64,000 nucleotides of DNA from Sphagnum magellanicum (GCA_021904315.1 CM038917.1:6494041-6558040); one strand, 5' to 3'. Numbered from the stretch's first letter, positions 43,870 through 56,560 are shown. Translations and numbers: made by a program. The notes: generated by a model from the sequence alone, not told the origin.

Positions 43870-44330
43870 GTGGATTCAATAAGGACAAAAAATTGAAGTT
43901 CAAGCATAGAAGATGGATTTTATGGTGTTTGGTTTCCTACAACAATTCTAAAAACTATTTTAGAATAAATGTTTGGTTAGATACGATAAATTCATCAATG
44001 AAAATGACAACTCAAAACTTTTACGTCGAATGGTGCAAATCTCACAATTCATACCAATTCCACCTAACATAAACAATACATCATGGGTTGATAATGATGT
44101 TGTTGAAGTCTATTAGTTTGATTGTTGGTGGGTTGGAAAGATTATACACCACCTACCTCGTGCGACAAAATATATTGTATATTTCCTTAAAAGTTCATAA
44201 AAAATGCAAGTTGATGCATCATGCATACAGTCTCTTCAACATTAGGTGCAATGAGACAATGCATGTGATTTTACATAGCAACTACACATTATTCACATGG
44301 TATGTATTTCATTTCATTCAAGTTTTTTTT
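43870..44330 (+). pseudogene. Agenet-domain (Tudor-like) gene fragment, broken
   Basis: Across frames the stretch reads in order GQKIEVQA, EDGFYGVWFPTTILK, CLVRYDKFINENDNSKLL, ISQFIPIPPNI, WVDNDVVEVY, FDCWWVGKI, KYIVYF and NETMHVILHSNYTLF. This is the pattern of tandem plant Agenet domains (DUF724-type proteins): basic GxxIEV start, G-W/F aromatic cage residues, the linker RPIPP, then VDAF...GWWVG. The frame is broken by a shift just before EDGFYG (about 43907), an in-frame TAG inside the second domain (44113-44115) and further changes downstream. No intron or flanking exon was recognised. It is either a decayed copy of a host gene or a fragment carried by a transposon; a decayed Helitron begins about 2 kb downstream. 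Function of intact relatives: binding of methylated histone tails. Confidence 0.6.
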
Positions 44331-46379
44331 TTTTTTTGAAATTTAGTTTTCACCATATTTAATAAAAACAATTATGCATTAAAAACATATTCATGCTTGT
44401 TGTGTTTACAAGAAAATTCCAAGGCTGTAAGAACAAGTTCAACTTCAAAACAACAAAAGACCAAAGATGGAATCATCAATAAAAAGGTTCATCAATTATA
44501 ATTAAAGGCATATTTGAAATTTTGAATTACTCTACATGTTGAAAAAAACTCTAATCAAAGCATAACATTTTTTCATTACTGCAAAATGTGGGTGTAGTTC
44601 ATTAGTCCTTGTTCACTAGACTAGTGAATTCATTCAAAATCTAGTGAAATCACTTGGCATAGAGGGACACCTTTTGTTGTAATGTTTGCTGATAGATCTT
44701 CGTGAAGTCCTTCTAATATCAATTAGTATGAATAAAATTGCATTTTAAGAAAAATGTTCAAACATGATTAGGATGATATGAAATGGTGTGCATCTTGTTA
44801 GAAATAAGGTAAAGTTGAAAAAAATGTATAATTTTGAAAAACATTGTAAATTTTCACAAATTTTTATATCTACGAAAATGTTGATTTTTGAATTTGTTCA
44901 TAGAGTTGAACAATGTTTCTTCAACAACAATTTTTTATGGATTTGTAACTATGAATCTACTCAATGAATATATTACAAAATTTATTGGCTGAAATGTTTG
45001 ATTTGGAATAGTGCATTCAGTCTTGTAGTTTCATTTTATCATCATGTATACAAACTATGACTTTGCTACATACCTATTTATTATTATTTTGGGCTCACAA
45101 GTCTTTTAAAGATAAAAAAATTAAAATCTTTAAATATATAGGCAATGACAAATCAATTATAAAATTTATAAACAAACTTAATGTCATTTGAAAAAAAATG
45201 ACATTTTTTGCTTTATTGACCAAAATGCTTGGGGCTGTATGATTAAAATGTACATTATGTCCAAATCTTCATTAATTCAATTTAGAATTATTTTTTTGCC
45301 CTTAGATTGATTTGCTCACTGAATGGACATTTTATACATCTAGCAACAAAGAAAAAGCCTTATAACATTCACACAATTTTGTTTGAAAACAATGATTTCT
45401 TAAAGGATTATAAAAATCAAAGCATTGACACTTCAAGCTATTAAATTTATTTCTTGAACATAACATCTACATGAAGAATTATCTTTAAAGTTTTAATTGT
45501 TCAAAACTAGTTAAATTGCATCTTTCCAAAATGACCTTTATGCCAATTTTTCAATAATTGTGACACCAAGTTATTATAATTATCAATTAGCAAAAATCCA
45601 TTTTTAAAAATAAATAATTTAATTTTTCCTTCATAAAACTCAATGGTAACAATTAAATTAATATTTTAGCATACATAAAAAGTATGAACAATACTTATAA
45701 CCCTCAGCCTTTTAGTTTTAAAAAAATGATAAATTATTTACATATGGTGATTTCACACCTTAAACCATCATAATGTGTGCATTGAGTCCTATTTTTACAA
45801 TTAAAAAAAAAAAACTATGATGAATTAAATAGAATTAGGATGAATTCTTTACCTATGAAATTTGTTCAGCTAGTTTACAAAAAGATCATACATCCATTAA
45901 TACATTGTAATTGTCATGAGCGCCAAACAAAAATAATAAAATAATAAAATTCATAATCATCATGTGTTAGCATGTTTGAATCCACAATTTAAAGAAACAA
46001 GGAGTGTTTTTTTCCAAGTTTACAAATTTGTGTGTTTTGACATCTTATCCTACATTTTCAACTTTTATTGACTATCTATGCAAAAACTAAAATGCCAAGG
46101 TATGTTCACAATATATCTTATTTATTATATTTAATTCCAACCTTACTTTGTAATCTATAATTGAATTTTATTTGTGTTGTAATGTTCAATAACATGTATG
46201 ACATTATGTTTCATTAAAATTTGTTATTTTGTCATGTATGCATATTTAATTTGTTTGTTTTTTATATGGCAATGCAACATTACTAAAACTTACAAACTAT
46301 GAACCCAAATACATGAAATTCAAAAGATAAAATAAAATTATATATATATATATATGATATTGTGAAAAAAAGACATCAA
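44331..46379. other. AT-rich spacer
   Basis: No gene accepted. A TA run lies near 46338-46355. If the Helitron at 46.4 kb is complete on its left side its terminus should lie here, but I could not identify it. Confidence 0.45.
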
Positions 46380-46435
46380 GAACATTTTCAACCTTATGAC
46401 CAAACATGGCATTCAAGAAACAAATCAAATGAAAG

Positions 46436-48780
46436 ATGGACAATAAAAACATCATCCTTTTTCATAAAATACAATGTTGTGCAATTTGTGGAATTGTGAA
46501 ACTACCAAATAAAAGAAAACATTACAAAACATTATTTAACAAATACAAAGATGTTCATAATCAACATAATACTTACACACCATATGCAATTGCAAACTTG
46601 GTAATGGCAAACCACACAACTTTTGATGATAAGAAACTCGTGCACATTTGCATTAAATGTCATTCAAACTTAAATAAACCTCAAAATGTAACATACATAA
46701 TATATTACCAACCACCATCATACATGGGAACATTACTTTCCACACATCCACTTCATGTTCAATTATTATCATTTATTGACATTGGAATGCACATGCAATC
46801 AAGAAATTGGGGATTCACAAGGTAAATTATAGAAACAAGTCTTTTGAATAGTCCTCTTTTGAGTTGGGATGGCATGGTGGATTTTACTTTCACAATAGAG
46901 GAAATAAGCACTTTGATAAGGCCGAGGTTTTCACAAAATATATAAACAAATCCTTGGTTCAAAAAATATAAAAGAAATTTTGAACAACCACAAAAAATAG
47001 TAGCATGTGCATTCTCACACTAGATGTTGTACAACACATTATTAACAAACAAGCCACACATGACACAACATTTACAAACATGGATGTCCCATAACCAATA
47101 TATAATTTTATTTTGTTATTTGGCGTGTGTTTTGAAACAACAACCAAAAAAATAAAAATAAAAAAATAAATTATATGATAAGTCATTTAAAACAACGGGA
47201 AAATGATAATATACCATAAACATATGAAGCAAAATAGCAAGATTACCAACATTAAACATGAAAAAGACAGTCTTTATTTGGAAATGGCCTTATTTCCATT
47301 TTTATTCCCACATGGCCACAATGCTTCTGATGGTAAAACACATTTCAATGAAAGTTGAATGAATGCATTGTTTTCACCTTTCACATTATACAAACCATAT
47401 TTATTACATATGTATGATTTACGACAATCATTACAATTAATCAAAGAAACTTCAAGACATTAAAACTTGTAAAAAACAAAATCCCAAAATGAGTGAAGAA
47501 GACATTCTCAAACGAATTGTTAAATACAATCTTTTTGCAAATATACCAGGCACTCTTCAATGGCACAAAGTTCAACTACAAGATTTACTCTACATGGTCA
47601 AACATTTTGGAATGCCACATTCTTTTTTAACACTCATAGTTGATGAAACAAGCTCTCTTTGATGGGAAGAAATTATTGACGTTGAAAGAATTGCAAAACA
47701 AATACATACATTGTTAGATTAGAAAGACTCCTCGATAGAATGCGTCATACTTTTTCATTCTAAAGTTGACAAATTTATACAACTTCTTTTGTCATCACAT
47801 AGGAAACATAAAACAACATCATACGATATGAAATTCAACAATGTGGATCACTTCATGCCCACATCATCTTATGGATTACGAAAAATGACATTGAGCATAT
47901 CATAAATGAAATCATAACATTTGTCCCAACAACATTCGGTAACAATAAGAATGAATTTATAGAACCCACAAATACAATGCAACATATTTTATACAAATTG
48001 GTAATGAGAAAACAACTTCACACATGTGGAAATAGATGCAAGCACAAATCTCATTGTAAATATGGATTTCCATTTATTATGCAACCAAACCAACAATCCA
48101 AATTCAAGAACTACACAAATCAATGGGAATATCATTGCTCAAGGCACAAAGACCACAACATAGTGCCATACCATGCATCTTTGCTTTTATTATAGAGTGC
48201 ATCTCAACATCCCACACATTACTTTTGCATATTGGTCCTTTTTATATACATATGAAAGGTGAACTGCATGGAACACTAAATCTAAACAAAAAAAATGGAA
48301 AATGATTGGGCTTACGAAATGTTTTTGAAATAGAACTTCAACTTACACCCTCTTTTATTATCAATAAACCTATTTTTCTTCAAAAAACAACACTCACACG
48401 TTTACAAATACCTATAGTTCAAAAAAATGTTGTTGTAAAATACATAGATTCAAAACCCTTTCACATGTATGCAAAAATTATCACAAGATCAGAATTTTGG
48501 GATTTCATCCCATAGATGTTTACATGAATTGACCTTCTCATTTTGAAAACATGACTTACATTGAATAATTTATGAAATATGAATATGACAAACTAAAATG
48601 CCCTTTTTCAAAATGTCATGGTGAGGACAACATAGGAGACTATATTTACACAATTAATAAATGGACTAGATTCATAGGCTTTCACCCCACACATAACATA
48701 GAAGGGTTTTTTTATAACGTATTATTACAAAACGTGTGTTTTCAAAGAGAGCTTGATTTACTCTCCACATCCAAGATGTA
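46436..48780 (+). pseudogene. Helitron Rep (HUH endonuclease) region, broken
   Basis: The N-terminal part reads CCAICGIVKLPNK, TPYAIANLV and ICIKCHSNL, with two Cys pairs, then LHVQLLSFIDIGMHMQSRN. Near 47830-47890 the text RYEIQQCGSLHAHIILWITK contains the HUH pair (HAH at 47854-47862), the metal-binding motif of rolling-circle Rep enzymes. The zinc-binding follow-up HTCGNRCKHKSHCKYGFPF (about 48030-48090) and WEYHCSRHKDHNIVPYHASLLL (about 48125-48190) are classic Helitron signatures. A later piece reads TRLQIPIVQKNVVVKYI (48390-48450). Frames change several times. Confidence 0.82.
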
Positions 48781-49084
48781 GAAAAACTATGTATGTGAAT
48801 GTCACATTTGTGGACTTGTACATGAATTAGAAAAAATACAACTTATCTAATGAAATATGCACATACAAAGCTTTTGGAAGTAGAAAAACGATGTCAACTT
48901 TTTCAAGAAAAATTGGAAGACCATGCGTATATTGACCCATGTCACAAAACATTTGTACAATTATTGACACATTTAATGAACAATCACATGAAATATATAT
49001 CAAGTCAAAACCTTCTAAACACACATTTGACACAAACCTTTCAATGATGTAATTAAATCATGAATAATAAAAAGATTCCATTCC

Positions 49085-49375
49085 TTTATTGAAAACCCAC
49101 AAAGTTTGCATGTTTTAACAACCACAGTTGGAAGTGGGAAATTTTTTTTTGTGAAATACATCACACAACATTTTCAAACACTAGGCAAAAATGTATTATT
49201 ATCAGCAATTATGAACACAATAACACTTTTTTTGTGTTCCATTGTAATTATAGTACACATTGCATTTCACATTCCAGTGCAAGGATATTTATCGATCCTC
49301 CCTACTAAAAATTGCAAAATTCATGATTATAGATGAAATGTCCATGATGACTAGCAACATACTTTGCATCATGGA
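49085..49375 (+). pseudogene. Helitron helicase, N-terminal motifs
   Basis: A Walker A-like TVGSGK (49124-49141) is followed by FFVKYITQHFQTLGKNVLLS and a segment that resembles TAFHIPVQGYLSIL of related elements. Walker B, FMIIDEMSMM, carries Asp-Glu at 49332-49337. These are motifs I and II of the PIF1/RecD-like helicase fused to Helitron Rep. The part beyond ILCIME is lost at about 49375. Confidence 0.8.
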
Positions 49376-49739
49376 ATAACATTTAAAGTAAGCAATGTCT
49401 ATTGCATAACATTTCCATTTGAAACAAAACTTACCACCAATTTGTAAACACACATATGACAAAGTGACATATTATGCAAAAATTATCATGTAAAATCTAC
49501 ATCATGTTGGAAAATGGCACAACAACATTTTTTGTCCATATCAATGTGCCATGCCATAGATCTAAATTCCATTTCATCATTGACTTTGGTATGATGTGTA
49601 AAGTGCATGTCATCTCAACTTAGTTGTTTTATTCAACTAAGTGTTACAAAAGACGCCTTGATGAATGGATGGCTGTGTAAAAAATCTATAAACATGTTAT
49701 GAATCATTACACATGACCAAAAATCAGCCTAATTTAACC

Positions 49740-49940
49740 TATGTAGTTCATCACAAATTTCCCATCCCACAATTTGGTAATGGAAATTGTGCAAAAATCT
49801 TTCTTTCATGGGTGCGTACATTTTGCACATGGATTCATGCATTTAAAATACAAATGATGCACATATAAGTAGGATGAAAGATTTTCACATGATTTCCATT
49901 ACCAAAATCATGGGATGGGAAGTTTGTGATGTTAATGCAA
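49740..49940. mobile_element. fold-back/MITE-like inverted repeat inside the Helitron
   Basis: Left arm about 49749-49810 starts CATCACAAATTTCCCATCCC; the right arm about 49877-49939 is its inverted copy, ending GGGATGGGAAGTTTGTGATG, with roughly 85% agreement. About 65 nt separate them. The flanks carry related direct repeats, ACCAAAAATCAGCCTAA on the left and ACCAAAAATCAACCTAA on the right. Confidence 0.7.
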
Positions 49941-50139
49941 CCAAAAATCAACCTAACCTAACTCATTTAGCCAAAATTCAACCTAGTTTAACCTAACTAA
50001 GCTAATTACCTATCCTAGGCAACCTAACTTAAGCTAGGTGGCTTAAATTAAAAACAAACATTATACTCCTAGCCCAAGAAGCCTATATTAAACTACTTAA
50101 CCTACACTAAATGGCTTAGGTATCATAGGTTGCAAGAAC

Positions 50140-50182
50140 GAGGACTTGAACCCTTCACCTTCACTTTGGGGTTCAAGTCCTC
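50140..50182. repeat. 14-bp perfect hairpin with a tRNA B-box-like arm
   Basis: GAGGACTTGAACCC (50140-50153) and its exact reverse complement (50169-50182) enclose a 15-nt loop. GGGTTCAAGTCC matches the RNA polymerase III B-box consensus GGTTCRANNCC in both orientations. No acceptor stem, D arm or anticodon arm is found, so it is not called a tRNA gene. Confidence 0.6.
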
Positions 50183-51204
50183 ATCCATTACATTATCACA
50201 TTTTGTTATACTAATTATGTTTAACGTAAAGTTATGAAGTTCAAAATTTTTAGCCTTGAATTAACCTTGGCCACCCTAGGTTGATTATATCAACCTACCT
50301 ATTACCTACCAACCTAGCTTAAACCTAGACCTCCGTAGGTTGATTTCAGATGAATCAACTTATACTACTTATTAACCTAACATAAGTTAACTTAGGCATT
50401 TTAAGGCTAAAAAACAAATTAACCTTGGATAATTATGTCACATCTAGTCACACAAACTTGAGGTGGTTACAAACTTGATAAAATATTTTGCAATGAAACT
50501 ACTTAGGTTAACTTGGCAAAAAACCTAAAGTTAAGAACTTAAGCAAATTACCTATCTAGGTTAACCTATTAGTAGGAAAACCTTTTTAAAGTACATTTAA
50601 ATATCACTATGAGAAATCACGTTTGTCAAAACCACACTACCTTGCAACCAAAACTCAAAAAACAATTCGTTTACAAATGTTATGCAACTATCCCTTGGGT
50701 ATTGCAACTACTATGTAATTATCCCCTTAGAAATATAGTGCATTAATAAATAAATTGTCATATCAAAAAATCAGTTAGTTATATTATAATTGCAAGTGAA
50801 TTGAAAATGGGTCTTTTATACGGTAATTTATACACATTGTACATACATATGTAGTCAACCATGTTTGGTTTTTTTAGGAGTTGCATTGTAATTGCATGTG
50901 GCAACTACTTTAGAACTATTATAAATGTGTCACTAAAACAACAACTATGTTACAATTAATGTGTAATGTACATACATGCGATCATGCCACATTTCCACAT
51001 TTCCACCACCCATTATGGGATACATTTGTAACTAGTTTTTGATTATGATTCCCATTGATACAATTAGTATGGCCGTTAGTGCGGCACTACTAAAGTACTA
51101 ATGTTCAACTATGTTATGACTATAATACAACTACTTATAACTTGATAAAGATACATATTCATCGATTATTTATCTTCATCATATGTGTTTCATTTTGAGC
51201 GATT

Positions 51205-51610
51205 TAAAATGTTATGGGAATGCTACCTCAAGTTTTAGAAATCATCTTTGAAGTGCAAAGGAAAATGAGTAATGAAAAAATAACAAGAAGAGAAATAAAT
51301 TTTCCAAATTACAAAACACGTTTATTTATTTATTTATTCTTTGGACCCCTCCTATTTTCAAACCTCATAATTTTCTTATTTTTTATTCATCTTATACAAT
51401 TTAAAGTGTTATAGGAACGCCACCTAAAGTTTTACAAATCATCTTTGAATTTAAAAAACAATAAAACAACATACAAGGAATTTTGTGGGTGTTTGGGAAT
51501 CGGCTTTTGTAACATTTGGTGGTTTGTTTTTTTGAGTTCTTGACCCCCTCTATTTTGAGGGGCCATGACTTTCTTAATTTTATTCCATTTTTGATGATTT
51601 TAGTGCACTA
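51205..51610. repeat. tandem duplication of about 200 bp
   Basis: Copies starting near 51208 and 51404 share GTTATRGGAAYGCYACCT, AAGTTTTA, AAATCATCTTTGAA, GACCCCTCCTATTTT and TCTTAATTTTAT-type words in the same order. Confidence 0.7.
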
Positions 51611-51939
51611 AACGTGCTAATAAAAAGGGTTCAAGTTTTGTTTAGACACTAAAAACAATGGAGCCCTCCCCTTGGATTTGGCCTGCCTTGAGTGCTTAAG
51701 TGTTATAGTTGCAATTCAATTGCAACTAATGAACAACTAAAAGATTTAACCCATATGCTTTGTCTTCAAATCTCATGTTATAAATTATATAATAAAGGTT
51801 TTTTTTAATGTTCTCACATTAAATACATGTACCATTTTGGGATGAATTGAAAAAGGCTTAACTTAAAGGCAAAACATAAAATAAAAAACAAAATTTCATG
51901 GCTATTCTTTAGTGCACTTAGTTTGTGCTTTCCTACCTA

Positions 51940-52080
51940 CTTACTTACCTAGGTAAGTAAATAAGGCCTATTTTTCTACCTACTTATGTAGGTAGGTAGG
52001 TCCTAGGTAAATACGTAGGTATGTTGGTCTTAACACCTACCAACCTACCTACTTATGGTTATGTATGACCTACCATATAT
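51940..52080. repeat. ACCT/AGGT-rich simple repeat
   Basis: CTACCTACTTACCTAGGTAAG and related short words recur on both strands, giving many small palindromes (CCTAGG, TAGGTA). Non-coding. Confidence 0.65.
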
Positions 52081-53799
52081 ATATATACACATTTCAAAAT
52101 ACATTTAATATGTCGTGTGACAAATTTTTATTATGCCATGTGTCATAATCTTGGATCGTCATTAATAATCATAATGGACAATGGAGATCAATATTTATAA
52201 AAAAAAACTTCAAGTCCAAAAATCTTCATAATGCCATGTGTCAAATTTTAATAGATGGATGATAATTAATGATGTCAGCATGACATCATGGGTGTAGTTA
52301 CAATGGAGTTGAATAATAATTGAAACTGAGTTGTTTTGATTAAGTTGCAATTGAGTTATAATGAGTTGCATTATATAGAAGAATAATTACAACTTTGCAA
52401 CTCAAGTAACTTGGCCGTTATCACTCATGGTGTATAAATACAATGAGTTGCAAAACACCTTTTTTTTTCATAGTGCATACTAAATGTAGTAATTTTTTAA
52501 TGTTTAATTAAGTAACTTACAAGGTAGCCTATATTACAAAGTAGGTTTTTACTAAGTAGCCTACATACATAGGTTAACTTAATAGGTATGTTAACCTAAG
52601 CTAGTGGGTTTAAGCATGATTGGGGTATCCCCCTTTAAACACTAAGGACTCATTCTTAGGACTTTCAAATTCATCTTTTTCTTCATTTTTCTTATGACCT
52701 ATCAAATGATATCCTTTTTTTTTTCTCATGTCAAATGAATAATTTTGTTCTAAATTTTATATTGGCATTTAGAATATTTATTTTTTTCACTTATGAAAGT
52801 AAGAATAGTAAAGTTTATCCAATGTGAGCCATGTTCTATCAATGGCCCAAAATTCCTAGAAATTTCACTTTTTGAAACTTTTTACATTACAATAAGGCAT
52901 TTGGTTTTTGTCACATTCATACATTTATGTACATTAATACTTAAGGTGTTTGTGGCAAGAATCTTGGGCCAAAAAAATTAATTTAAGCATTATTTATGAA
53001 TCTTTGAATTTTTTTCTCAAGAGACAAAGTCCTAAATTGTTTTTCAAGATTTGGTAGGAATCGTAAAACTTATTCAAATTTGACATGATATGCATATAAT
53101 AGTACTTTAATAATGTATTTATCCATGAAGAAAATAAAACTTTCAATCTGAATATGTTATTAAGTTACAACATCTTTATGTGAATGGGTCCCACTAAATA
53201 TAAAAAGAAATGGTCCTTTTTGGTATCCCAGCTATGCTTTGACCTTAGTGTGTTAAGTAGTTAAAAAATCAAGGAATCATGTGTCACCTTTTTCAAAATG
53301 ATTATTAATATTGTAGTTATAATTATAAGTTAACAATAGATTATTTAGTACACATACACATACATGTGAATTCATGACTTCAAAAACCTCATGGCACATT
53401 AAAAAATATGGCATGCCATGACAAATATTGGTGCCATGAATTCAAAACAAACAAAAACTTATGGTGTTACAAAAAATCATGGATTGCCATGAAAATTTGT
53501 GACAACTTGGTGCTAAATGACATGTGATGTCATTATCATATGGAAGACCAAATCATCATTAATAACAAAGGATAACAATATTTCCAACTAATCAATAAAT
53601 GAAATTAATTTATCAAATCAATGACATGAATCGTGATGTTGACAAATAGGACCGCATCATCTTGTTGGCATATAACATGCCATGTCATGATCATGGGAGA
53701 TTGAGTCGTTATTAGTCACAAAGGTGGATGGTTTTTACAACTAATTAACTAATGAACAAATTTTTTAAAAAAAAATGATAGTTTACCAAAAAAACCAAT

Positions 53800-54560
53800 A
53801 AGTTTTTATATTGACTACAATTGTAATTTACCATGATGCGATGTGGCATGTTGATGTCTTTTGCCATTACTTACTGATTGTTATGACTAAGTAATTGTAA
53901 ATGTAATTAACAAAAATTAATTGTAATTTTTTTGTTTGGTTCAAAGGATAGGATTTATTGTAGTGAGGGTAAAGTTTTTGAATTTGCAGTTGCATCTTGA
54001 TGCAAAAAGCTACATTGAGGGATTGGATATCATCTTTAACATAATCACCAACCAATAAATGCTTCATTTTACCCAAAGTAGTGTATGAGTCATCATGTTG
54101 ACTAATAATCAAGTATTTTATTACCATATATAGGTCTTTTATGACCAAACTCATTTGACTACAATCATTTTTCTAGTCGTTTTTATAGTCGTTTATGCCA
54201 TTCTCTAATCATTTTTCCTATTACAGTCAAACATGACAAGTCATAAAAGACATGTTTTGGTGTCGATTACATGTGGAATGCCACAACACCATGTTGTGAG
54301 ACTATAAGTGGTTATTGTAGTCACAAAAGTCAAGGTATTTTTAATTAAACTAATTTTAATTTATTTAAAACATATTATTATAATATCAAAAATAATATAT
54401 ATATCCAAAAAAAACCCACTAGTTGTCATACTAACTACAGTCACAAAACCGTGACATCACATGACATCTCAATGGCCTTTGTAACTACATAGTGAATTTT
54501 GTGACTAAGTAACTGTAATTGTAGTTGAAAAGAATAGTAGTCATTTCTTTAATTGGTCAA
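53800..54560. repeat. direct repeat pair, period about 620 bp
   Basis: The word GTGACTAAGTAACTGTAA (54501-54518) has a close copy ATGACTAAGTAATTGTAA (53883-53900). Flanking words (ACTACA, CATGTTGATG or CATGACATC, TTTGGTYMAAA) keep the same order. Confidence 0.55.
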
Positions 54561-54589
54561 AAAACCAATAATGTGTTGTTGTGTTTTTC

Positions 54590-55170
54590 ACAAATTTAGG
54601 AAATAGACTTTCACATTGATAGAACCACAACAATTCTCTAATGTTGAAATATCCAACACAATTGCTTTACAAAAACATTTTTCAACCTTAGAAATTTACC
54701 AAGTAAAAATGGACACAAATGCTACAAATATAGAACATTTTCAACCATGGTTGAACAACAAATCCTTCAACCACATACATACCATTGCTTTAGGTGCACT
54801 TGTCATGTTCACAAAAACATTAATTACAAAAAGGAGTTGTAAATGGTGCAACTGCAATTATAACATCTATCATATTTGATTTTGAAAACAATATCATAGC
54901 CATAGAAGTCCAATTAACAACTAACTCCATAAAAATGATTTTGAAAAAACATACAATTTAACCCAAAAATACATATGATGGATATTCTTATATAACGTCA
55001 TTTCTAATCACATTGGCATATGCTATTATTGGCCACAAATCACAAGGCGCAACAATTAGCTCAAAAGTTCTTATTGATATAAAGAAGTTTTTGCACCTAG
55101 TTTCACATATGTCATGTTTTTGAAGGTCACAAATAGAAAAAATTTGAAAATAATAGAAAATTTTATTCCA
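54590..55170 (+). pseudogene. Helitron helicase, C-terminal motifs
   Basis: Across shifted frames the text reads VEISNTIALQKHF, LGALVMFTKT, KGAVNGATATITSIIFDF-like sequence (about 54800-54890, frame inferred), then FPLTLAYAI-like sequence and GHKSQGATISSKVLIDI (55031-55081), and FAPSFTYVMF (about 55090-55120). LAYAI..HKSQG is helicase motif V/VI context diagnostic of Helitron and PIF1 helicases. It completes the C-terminus of the protein begun at 46.4 kb. Confidence 0.8.
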
Positions 55171-55745
55171 AATGATTTCATACGTTACACTTTTGAAGAT
55201 GATTAATTTAGCCACAATATCTTGTAAACACCCAAATTCCATTTCAATACGTATATTCCCAAATTTAAAAAAAATTGCATCACATTTTTGCATCAATAAA
55301 TCAACAAAATAAACATTTTTTAAATATAACATTTCACAATGAAATGAATATAAATTTACATGCATATAGATACATGCATACAACAATATGGCAAAATAAA
55401 AGTTGCATTTAAGTATGTGTTTTTCCATCAACATTAAAATTACTTTCTTGTTTCAATTTTTGAACATCAAACAAATAAATTTAAAAAAAAATCCAAAATG
55501 TCATTCTTTATGTTTTGTTGAGATTTTTATAAATACATGTAAGTGAACATGCATTCATTATTGGGTGATGAATGTTGTTTGTAGGTGCATGACAACATGG
55601 TTGAAAAAGAGTTAAGCACAACACCAAATATGTTTTCCAAACATGATGCAATGTTAGCAATTATCATTCTTGCAAAAAAAATAATTCTTTAACAAATAAT
55701 CAAAAAGTAGGAAACTTTAAACTTCATTTTGGTGCACATCTAAAT

Positions 55746-56555
55746 TGTCGCAACCCCACTTTGAGGGAAGTGTGAGGTCGCCACTCACACTCTCGAAAAT
55801 GGGACTTGGGAGTCCTCCGGGACTCCCAAAAACTCAGACTGTGATTATAGGGGTCAAAACACCTCGTATTGAGGTGTTCCTTATACCATTGGAAAGGTCT
55901 TGAAGTGTAAATGTCCAAAATGGCCTCGCATGAGCCATTTGGACATCTGTAGCACAAGTTATGGTCGAAAGAAGGGCCGGGAATCAAACTGCCAGTTTGA
56001 TTCCCAACCACTAAAAGTTAGGAATCGATCCGATCTCGATGCGTGCAGGTGAAGTGCGACACATCGTTGGAGAACTACAACTTTGGTTTAGACCTCGTCT
56101 CGATCCGAGCTCGGGGCGAGAAGTTATGAACGCCCAAAGTCCCGGGAGTCCAAACTGGGACAGTTTCGGGACTCCATTTTGGGAGTCCCAGGAAAAATAG
56201 CCATTTGGATGCAAGTGCGGCGGAGAACTACAAATAATACTATATGGGGGAAGGTGGTGGCTTCCCCCGAGTCCGGGCCGTGGTGAGTCAAGTGAGTCCA
56301 AGGTCGCCCGTGACTTGTCTCAACACTGAAAGTGTGGAGAATGAGTTTTAACCAACTTGTTGGTTGGATTTGGATGCAGGACCGAATAACGAAGTAAGCT
56401 TGTCCCTCTTCCTAGTTTAATCTCGGAGCTTTCAGCGCGCCCCTCTCACCCCCTTTAGTGTTGGAAGCTGGGAGCGTGTCCCGAGTCCCCCATACTTCCA
56501 CAACTCGAGTGACTTAACCCAACTTGGGGCTAATTAGGGACTTGGGAGCGCGTCA
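55746..56555 (+). mobile_element. solo LTR with perfect 5-bp target-site duplication
   Basis: The element begins TGTCGCAACCCC and ends GGGAGCGCGTCA, so it has the TG...CA ends of LTRs, and is flanked on both sides by TAAAT (55741-55745 and 56556-56560). It is 810 bp and GC-richer than its surroundings. A TATA-like TATATG lies at 56241-56246, before GGGGGAAGGTGGTGGCTTCC. No internal coding part adjoins it, so it is a solo LTR left by recombination. The intact target duplication suggests it is younger than the diverged copy at 41.5-42.0 kb. The family name is unknown. Confidence 0.9.
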
Positions 56556-56560
56556 TAAAT

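Larger units (their letters stand above)
49376..54590. other. repeat-rich DNA splitting the Helitron
   Basis: No gene recognised. It contains a fold-back element (49740-49940), a stretch rich in AACCTA/TAGGTT words (49940-50600), a tRNA T-arm-like hairpin (50140-50182), a tandem duplication (51205-51610), an ACCT/AGGT-rich stretch (51940-52080) and a direct repeat pair at 53800-54560. Most likely several insertions accumulated here. Confidence 0.6.
46380..55170 (+). mobile_element. decayed Helitron (rolling-circle transposon), interrupted
   Basis: Rep and helicase parts of one Helitron-type protein occur in order on the plus strand: Rep region 46436-48780, helicase start 49085-49375, helicase end 54600-55160. 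The middle helicase motifs are absent and about 5.2 kb of unrelated repeat DNA lies between 49.4 and 54.6 kb, best explained by insertion of other elements. Stops and frame shifts are frequent, so the element is dead. Terminal TC and CTRR ends were not located; limits given are those of the coding remnant. Confidence 0.8.

Noticed and set aside
50140-50182. tRNA gene
   Set aside because: Only a T-arm-like stem is present; acceptor, D and anticodon arms are absent.
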